NCBI GenBank assembly: GCA_902141825.1
Contig: CABFPG010000005.1
Span: 434,001 to 498,000 of the forward strand
Length of the DNA: 64,000 bases
Direction: 5' to 3'
Origin: Thalassocella blandensis
GTDB taxonomy: Bacteria; Pseudomonadota; Gammaproteobacteria; Pseudomonadales; Cellvibrionaceae
Part shown: positions 60,009-64,000 of the stretch, piece after piece
Numbering within the stretch: position 1 is the first letter of the stretch
How the letters are laid out: each line of letters opens with the position of its first letter
Program-made: the position numbers and the translations under genes
The notes under the pieces: generated by a model
The model's database searches: none
Told to the model about the DNA's origin: nothing
The model's input: only the letters and a program-made list of their open reading frames with translations

Positions 60009-60401
60009 ATGGCAGCTGAACAATACTATGGTACGGGTCGCCGCAAAACTTCAACGGCTCGCGTCTTTATCCAGAAAGGTAAAGGTGATATCACTGTAAA
60101 CGGTCGTACACTTGACGAGTATTTTGGTCGTGAAGTGGCGCGTATGATCGTGCGTCAACCACTGGAAAAAACGGACAACGTAGAAGCATTCGATGTTAAC
60201 GTGACTGTGAAAGGCGGTGGTAGCTTCGGTCAGGCGGGTGCGATTCGTCACGGCTTAACTCGTGCATTAATGGCGTATGACGAAAGTTTGCGTCCAGCAC
60301 TTCGTGCAGAAGGGTATGTTACTCGTGACGCGCGTGAAGTTGAGCGTAAGAAAGTGGGTCTGCGTAAAGCACGTAAGAAGCCACAGTTCTCCAAGCGTTA
60401 A
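60009..60401 (+). CDS. rpsI: 30S ribosomal protein S9
   Basis: S9 is a 30S head protein whose C-terminal tail contacts P-site tRNA. The 130-residue protein has [15 protein letters not shown] (6-20), [19 protein letters not shown], and the C-terminal RKKPQFSKR ending in the conserved Lys-Arg. It is followed by a terminator. Confidence 0.99.
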   Translation: MAAEQYYGTGRRKTSTARVFIQKGKGDITVNGRTLDEYFGREVARMIVRQPLEKTDNVEAFDVNVTVKGGGSFGQAGAIRHGLTRALMAYDESLRPALRAEGYVTRDAREVERKKVGLRKARKKPQFSKR

Positions 60402-60775
60402 TCGATACCGCAAATTTTGTTTCTTTTTTACGCCCAAGCCGCATGGTTTGGGCGTTTTCATTTGTGGCGCAGCAGTTTAGAAAAGCACAGAAAAAGTGGA
60501 GTTATTTCGCCTTTTCCTTGTGAGTTTTGGTGATTTTCATTAACATGTGCCAACTTTTATGCCGGCCCGACCTAGGCGTTTCTATTTGGTGCAAGCTGAG
60601 TATTTTTTGGTCGATTAAACTATAAAAAGCTGGCAATAATAAGAACGATGACGAAATACTGTGGTTAGCTGCTCACCTGTAGCATGTTATAAAATTCATG
60701 TGCATTATCACTTGTGTAGTTTACCCATTGTTAAACCAGCCTTCAGATTAGCCTTTTAAAGGGGAGACTTACGTC
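60402..60775 (+). promoter_or_regulatory. Terminator and promoter region between rpsI and petA
   Basis: After the rpsI terminator (60431-60458), an extended -10 candidate TG-T-TATAAA is at 60685-60693, about 83 bases before petA, without a good -35. A GGGGAGA ribosome site precedes petA. No gene is seen in the 374 bases. Confidence 0.45.
60431..60458 (+). terminator. Rho-independent terminator after rpsI
   Basis: CGCCCAAGCC pairs with GGTTTGGGCG (one G-T pair) around GCAT, followed by TTTT, 29 bases after the rpsI stop. Confidence 0.9.
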
Positions 60776-61369
60776 ATGAGCAATGACGGTGTAAACCAAG
60801 GGCGCCGCAGAGTACTCACTGCATTAACGTCCGCTGTAGGTGCTGCCGGTGCAATCGGCGCAGCTGTTCCATTTGTTGGATCCTGGAATCCAAGCGCAAA
60901 AGCTAAAGCTGCTGGTGCTCCAGTAGAGATCAATATCAGTAAAATTGAACCCGGACAAATGGTCACGGTCGAGTGGCGAGGCAAGCCTGTCTTTGTCTTT
61001 CGTCGTTCCAAGCAGGCGCTTGAGAATTTGTCGAAAGTGGAGTTCGAGCTGCGTGATCCGAATTCAGAAAAATCGGTTCAACCGACTTATGCTGTAAATC
61101 AAGCCCGTTCTATTAAGCCTGAAATAGCCGTGATTCTAGGGCTGTGTACTCACCTTGGGTGCGCACCGGGTTATCGTCCGGATGTGGGCGCGGCTGATCT
61201 TGGTGGCGACGCTTGGTTCGGTGGTTTCTTCTGTCCGTGTCACGGTTCTAAATTTGATCTGGCTGGCCGAGTATTGGCTGGTGTTCCCGCGCCGATTAAT
61301 TTGGAAGTGCCACCACATAAATACCTGAGTGATGATGTCATCCTCATTGGCGAAGATCAGGAGGCTTAA
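60776..61369 (+). CDS. petA: Ubiquinol-cytochrome c reductase Rieske iron-sulfur subunit
   Basis: The Rieske protein carries the 2Fe-2S cluster of the cytochrome bc1 complex and moves electrons from ubiquinol to cytochrome c1. The 197-residue protein has a Tat-type start (GRRRVLTAL, 9-17), a membrane helix (about 17-37), and cluster motifs CTHLGC (124-129) and CPCHGS (153-158) with both Cys-His pairs. It is 3 bases before the fused cytochrome b-c1 gene. Confidence 0.98.
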   Translation: MSNDGVNQGRRRVLTALTSAVGAAGAIGAAVPFVGSWNPSAKAKAAGAPVEINISKIEPGQMVTVEWRGKPVFVFRRSKQALENLSKVEFELRDPNSEKSVQPTYAVNQARSIKPEIAVILGLCTHLGCAPGYRPDVGAADLGGDAWFGGFFCPCHGSKFDLAGRVLAGVPAPINLEVPPHKYLSDDVILIGEDQEA

Positions 61370-61372
61370 ACG

Positions 61373-63424
61373 ATGATTGCTTGGTTAACGTCTTTTTGGG
61401 GTTGGATAGATGCTCGTCTTCCTGTGCAGCGCGCATGGGATACCCATATGGGCAAGTATTACGCGCCTAAGAATTTCAATTTCTGGTACTTTTTTGGTGT
61501 TCTATCGCTATTGGTACTAGTGAATCAGTTGCTGACAGGTATCTGGTTGACGATGAACTATGTTCCGACTGCGCAGGAGGCATTTGCTTCTGTTGAGTAC
61601 ATCATGCGTGATGTACCTTACGGTTGGATAATTCGCTATCTTCACTCAACCGGGGCTTCGGCCTTCTTCCTGGTGGTTTACCTGCATATGTTCCGCGGGT
61701 TGATGTACGGATCTTACAAGTCTCCACGCGAACTGGTGTGGATTTTTGGTATGGTGATTTACGTGGCGCTGATGGCGGAAGCGTTCATGGGATACGTACT
61801 ACCATGGGGACAGATGTCATATTGGGGTGCGCAGGTAATCGTAAACCTGTTTGGTGCGGTACCGTATATTGGTGAAGACCTGGTACAGTGGATTCGCGGC
61901 GATTATCTAATTTCCGGTGCGACCTTGAACCGTTTCTTTGCGCTGCATGTTGTCGCCCTGCCAATTGTGTTGCTGGCCTTGGTTGTTCTGCATATCCTGG
62001 CTCTTCACGAAGTTGGTTCAAATAACCCTGACGGTATCGAGATCAAGAAGAATAAGGACGAAAACGGTATTCCTAAAGATGGCATTCCTTTCCATCCTTA
62101 CTACACCGTTCATGATCTTGTTGGTGTTACAGTCTTCCTGTTTGCTTTCCTTGGGGTTGTGTTCTTTGCGCCGGAGTTCAATGGGTTTTTCCTTGAGCAC
62201 GCAAACTTTGAAGAAGCGAATAACCTGAAAACCCCTGAGCACATTGCGCCAGTGTGGTATTTCACTCCGTTTTACGCAATTTTACGTGCAGTGACTTTCG
62301 ATCTTGGTGGTGTATTTACATCCAAGTTCCTGGGCTTCCTGGCGATGGTTGCCGCGATTGTTATTTTATTCTTCCTTCCCTGGTTGGATAAGAGTCCGGT
62401 TAAATCTATTCGCTACAAAGGGAATATCAGTCGTGTGGCATTGATTGTGTTTGCTGCAGCATTTGTCGTGCTGGGCTATCTGGGTGTTAAATCTCCAACA
62501 CCTGGGCGTACGGCGCTATCGCAAATCTGTACCGTTATCTATTTTGCCTATTTTATTGGTATGCCGTTCTGGACTGCGCGTGAGAAAACACTGCCAGAGC
62601 CTGAGCGAGTGCGGGATAAAGGCTTAAGTAAAGTGCTTGTACTTGGTGGGTTCGCGCTCTTCTTGTTGTTGGTTATTGTTCCAATTAAAGCGGTTGCTGC
62701 TTCTGGTGGTGCTTGCGGAGCTGTTCCCTGCGAGCATTTCGAAGCAGATTTTGACAATAAGGCATCATTGCAGCGCGGCGCTAAAACATTTATCAATTAC
62801 TGTATGGGGTGTCATTCCGCCAACTTCTCTCGCTATGAGCGGGTAGCGGATGATCTTGGCATTCCACACGATGCCATGTTGGAAAATATGGTGTTTAGCG
62901 ATCAGAAAATTGGTGAGTTAATGGAAAACGGGATGCGTCCACAGGATGCCAAGGTTTGGTTTGGTGCTGCGCCTCCGGACTTAACTCTCGTTACTCGCGC
63001 CCGTCAGTCTGAATGGGTTTACACCTTTTTGTTGAATTTTTATAAAGACGATGCACGCCCTCGTGGGGTGAATAACAAAGTGTTTGCCAATGTTGGTATG
63101 CCTCATGTGCTGATGGAGCTGCAGGGGCTGCCTGAGTGTGCTGCTGGGGATCAATATGATGCGCATGGGCATGTGGTGCGCAACGAGCTGGGTGAGCCCA
63201 TCCAGGTTGCTTGCGGCAGTGTTGCAGTAAGAGATGTAAAGGGAACGTTATCGCCAGAAGAATACAAGGCAACCGTTTATGATCTTGTAAACTTCATGAC
63301 TTATCTGGCTGAGCCAGTGGCGGATAAACGTCAACGTATCGGAATTTTTGTCTTCCTTTTCTTAGCCGTTTTATTGGTATTCACCTGGTTACTAAACCGT
63401 GAATACTGGAAAGACGTTCACTAA
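61373..63424 (+). CDS. Cytochrome b and cytochrome c1 fused in one frame
   Basis: One 683-codon frame joins both haem subunits of the bc1 complex, usually separate as petB and petC in gammaproteobacteria. Residues 1-415 are cytochrome b: haem-b histidines in LHSTGASAFFLVVYLHMF and FFALHVVALPIVLLALVVLH, and the Qo-site PVWYFTPFYAILRA. A signal-like hydrophobic stretch follows (about 419-442, ending AVAAS). Residues about 445-683 are cytochrome c1: CMGCH at 477-481, the axial Met in NVGMPHVL, and a C-terminal anchor (about 658-676). No stop or frameshift is seen at the join. Bradyrhizobium fbcH has such a fusion and is cleaved into two proteins; the AVAAS site suggests the same here. It is 3 bases after petA. 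Confidence 0.95.
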   Translation: MIAWLTSFWGWIDARLPVQRAWDTHMGKYYAPKNFNFWYFFGVLSLLVLVNQLLTGIWLTMNYVPTAQEAFASVEYIMRDVPYGWIIRYLHSTGASAFFLVVYLHMFRGLMYGSYKSPRELVWIFGMVIYVALMAEAFMGYVLPWGQMSYWGAQVIVNLFGAVPYIGEDLVQWIRGDYLISGATLNRFFALHVVALPIVLLALVVLHILALHEVGSNNPDGIEIKKNKDENGIPKDGIPFHPYYTVHDLVGVTVFLFAFLGVVFFAPEFNGFFLEHANFEEANNLKTPEHIAPVWYFTPFYAILRAVTFDLGGVFTSKFLGFLAMVAAIVILFFLPWLDKSPVKSIRYKGNISRVALIVFAAAFVVLGYLGVKSPTPGRTALSQICTVIYFAYFIGMPFWTAREKTLPEPERVRDKGLSKVLVLGGFALFLLLVIVPIKAVAASGGACGAVPCEHFEADFDNKASLQRGAKTFINYCMGCHSANFSRYERVADDLGIPHDAMLENMVFSDQKIGELMENGMRPQDAKVWFGAAPPDLTLVTRARQSEWVYTFLLNFYKDDARPRGVNNKVFANVGMPHVLMELQGLPECAAGDQYDAHGHVVRNELGEPIQVACGSVAVRDVKGTLSPEEYKATVYDLVNFMTYLAEPVADKRQRIGIFVFLFLAVLLVFTWLLNREYWKDVH

Positions 63425-63438
63425 CACAAGGATATTAA

Positions 63439-63469
63439 CCGACCTTTTTCCTGCTGCGAAAAGGGTCGG
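63439..63469 (+). terminator. Hairpin after the cytochrome b-c1 gene
   Basis: CCGACC pairs with GGTCGG, with an inner CTTTTTC and GAAAAG pairing. There is no U-tract after it, so termination before sspA may be partial. Confidence 0.35.
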
Positions 63470-63535
63470 CGTGCCGAATAGGTCCTTTCGAACTTTTTAA
63501 TTCGGAATAAGCCACAGCAATGTGGATTCAGATGA

Positions 63536-63544
63536 TGCTAAAAT
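63536..63544 (+). promoter_or_regulatory. Extended -10 candidate for sspA
   Basis: TG-C-TAAAAT is 63 bases before the sspA start. The -35 region is poor, as allowed for extended -10 promoters. Confidence 0.35.
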
Positions 63545-63606
63545 AGCAACTCATTGGCGTAGCGCGTCGTTGCGCAATTAGTAAATAGGTAGTCGGGGTA
63601 GAATTC

Positions 63607-64000
63607 ATGGGAGTTGTCACCAAACGCTCTTCAATGACGTATTTTTCAGATAGCAAGGATCACTATAGTCATCGCGTTCGTATCGTGTTGGCTGAAAAGG
63701 GTGTCACTGTGGATTTGGTTGAGGTTGATCCAGTTTCCATTCCCTCTGAGTTGAGTGAAATAAACCCCTATAACTCATTGCCAACGTTGTTGGATCGCGA
63801 TTTGGTGCTTTATCATACAACTGCGATGATGGAATATTTGGATGAACGGTTTCCTCATCCGCCGCTTTTACCCGTTTACCCGGTGGCACGGGCTGAAAGT
63901 CGCCAGTTTATTTATCGCATTGAAAACGATTGGTGCCCTCTGGTAAAAACAATTACTCAGGCTAAAAGTCGGGAAGCGGTTGCGCAGGCTCAAAAAGAGT
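63607..64000 (+). CDS. sspA: Stringent starvation protein A, 3' end cut off by window edge
   Basis: SspA is a glutathione-S-transferase-fold protein that binds RNA polymerase and aids stationary-phase survival. The first 131 codons are present of about 205-215. The N-terminal thioredoxin-like domain (about 8-85) shows [20 protein letters not shown] (9-28), [18 protein letters not shown] and [20 protein letters not shown]. It has no GST catalytic residue, as known for SspA. The position after the bc1 genes is conserved; sspB is expected just outside the window. Confidence 0.95.
   Translation, partial: MGVVTKRSSMTYFSDSKDHYSHRVRIVLAEKGVTVDLVEVDPVSIPSELSEINPYNSLPTLLDRDLVLYHTTAMMEYLDERFPHPPLLPVYPVARAESRQFIYRIENDWCPLVKTITQAKSREAVAQAQKE

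Overview
The window is a chromosomal segment of a gammaproteobacterium, most probably close to the Cellvibrionales/Pseudomonadales. I base this on gene order, not on a database search: the run from mreB/gatCAB to sspA, and separately hemA-TPR-lolB-ispE-tRNA-Gln-prs-rplY-pth-ychF, follow the order I know from Pseudomonas aeruginosa. Base composition is moderate. Only the partial halogenase at the left edge looks clearly more AT-rich than its neighbours.

Layout. 1-5.4 kb: end of a PrnA-type tryptophan halogenase, a PLP aminotransferase, a chorismate-lyase-like protein, gmhA and an HD-GYP protein. 5.4-12.7 kb (minus strand): elongator tRNA-Met with its own promoter, ychF, pth, rplY, prs, tRNA-Gln, ispE, lolB and a TPR lipoprotein. 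13.1-16.5 kb (plus): hemA-prfA-prmC. 16.6-23 kb: a TonB-dependent receptor, a UDP-glucuronate 4-epimerase-like enzyme, an RhlB-like helicase, cysZ and a PA4642-like small protein. 23.2-26.6 kb: gatCAB (minus). 27-36.9 kb: mreBCD-maf-rng-yhdP-nit (plus). 37.2-41 kb: an accessory group of four lipoproteins and a membrane-anchored MsrB, at a place where relatives carry tldD. 41-51.5 kb (minus): yrbG-kdsD-kdsC-lptC-lptA-lptB, then rpoN-ptsN-rapZ-npr-mgtE-darP. 51.9-56.3 kb: mlaC, ibaG, murA, hisG, hisD. 56.3-58.1 kb: a DegS/AlgW protease and zapG (minus). 58.2-64 kb: zapE, rplM-rpsI, petA, a fused petB-petC, and the start of sspA.

How the genes work together. Much of the window builds and watches over the envelope: cell shape (MreBCD), peptidoglycan precursor synthesis (MurA), Kdo and heptose for LPS (KdsC, KdsD, GmhA), LPS transport (LptA/B/C), lipoprotein sorting (LolB), phospholipid traffic (MlaC, YhdP) and envelope-stress proteolysis (DegS/AlgW). 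The rpoN-ptsN-rapZ-npr group links nitrogen-PTS signalling to envelope precursor supply. The rest is translation (tRNAs, PrfA, PrmC, Pth, GatCAB, L25, L13, S9), tetrapyrrole and isoprenoid precursors, and the cytochrome bc1 complex.

I found no CRISPR array, transposase, integrase or prophage, and no complete unknown defence or biosynthetic system. The most unusual points are: cytochrome b and c1 fused in one 683-codon frame; an mla locus reduced to mlaC; an rpoN-ptsN junction without hpf; mreC without an AUG/GUG/UUG start at its conserved N-terminus; the lipoprotein/MsrB block; an MliC-type protein with an added six-cysteine region; a five-cysteine microprotein beside lptB; and a Fur-box-like palindrome in the hemA divergent region.
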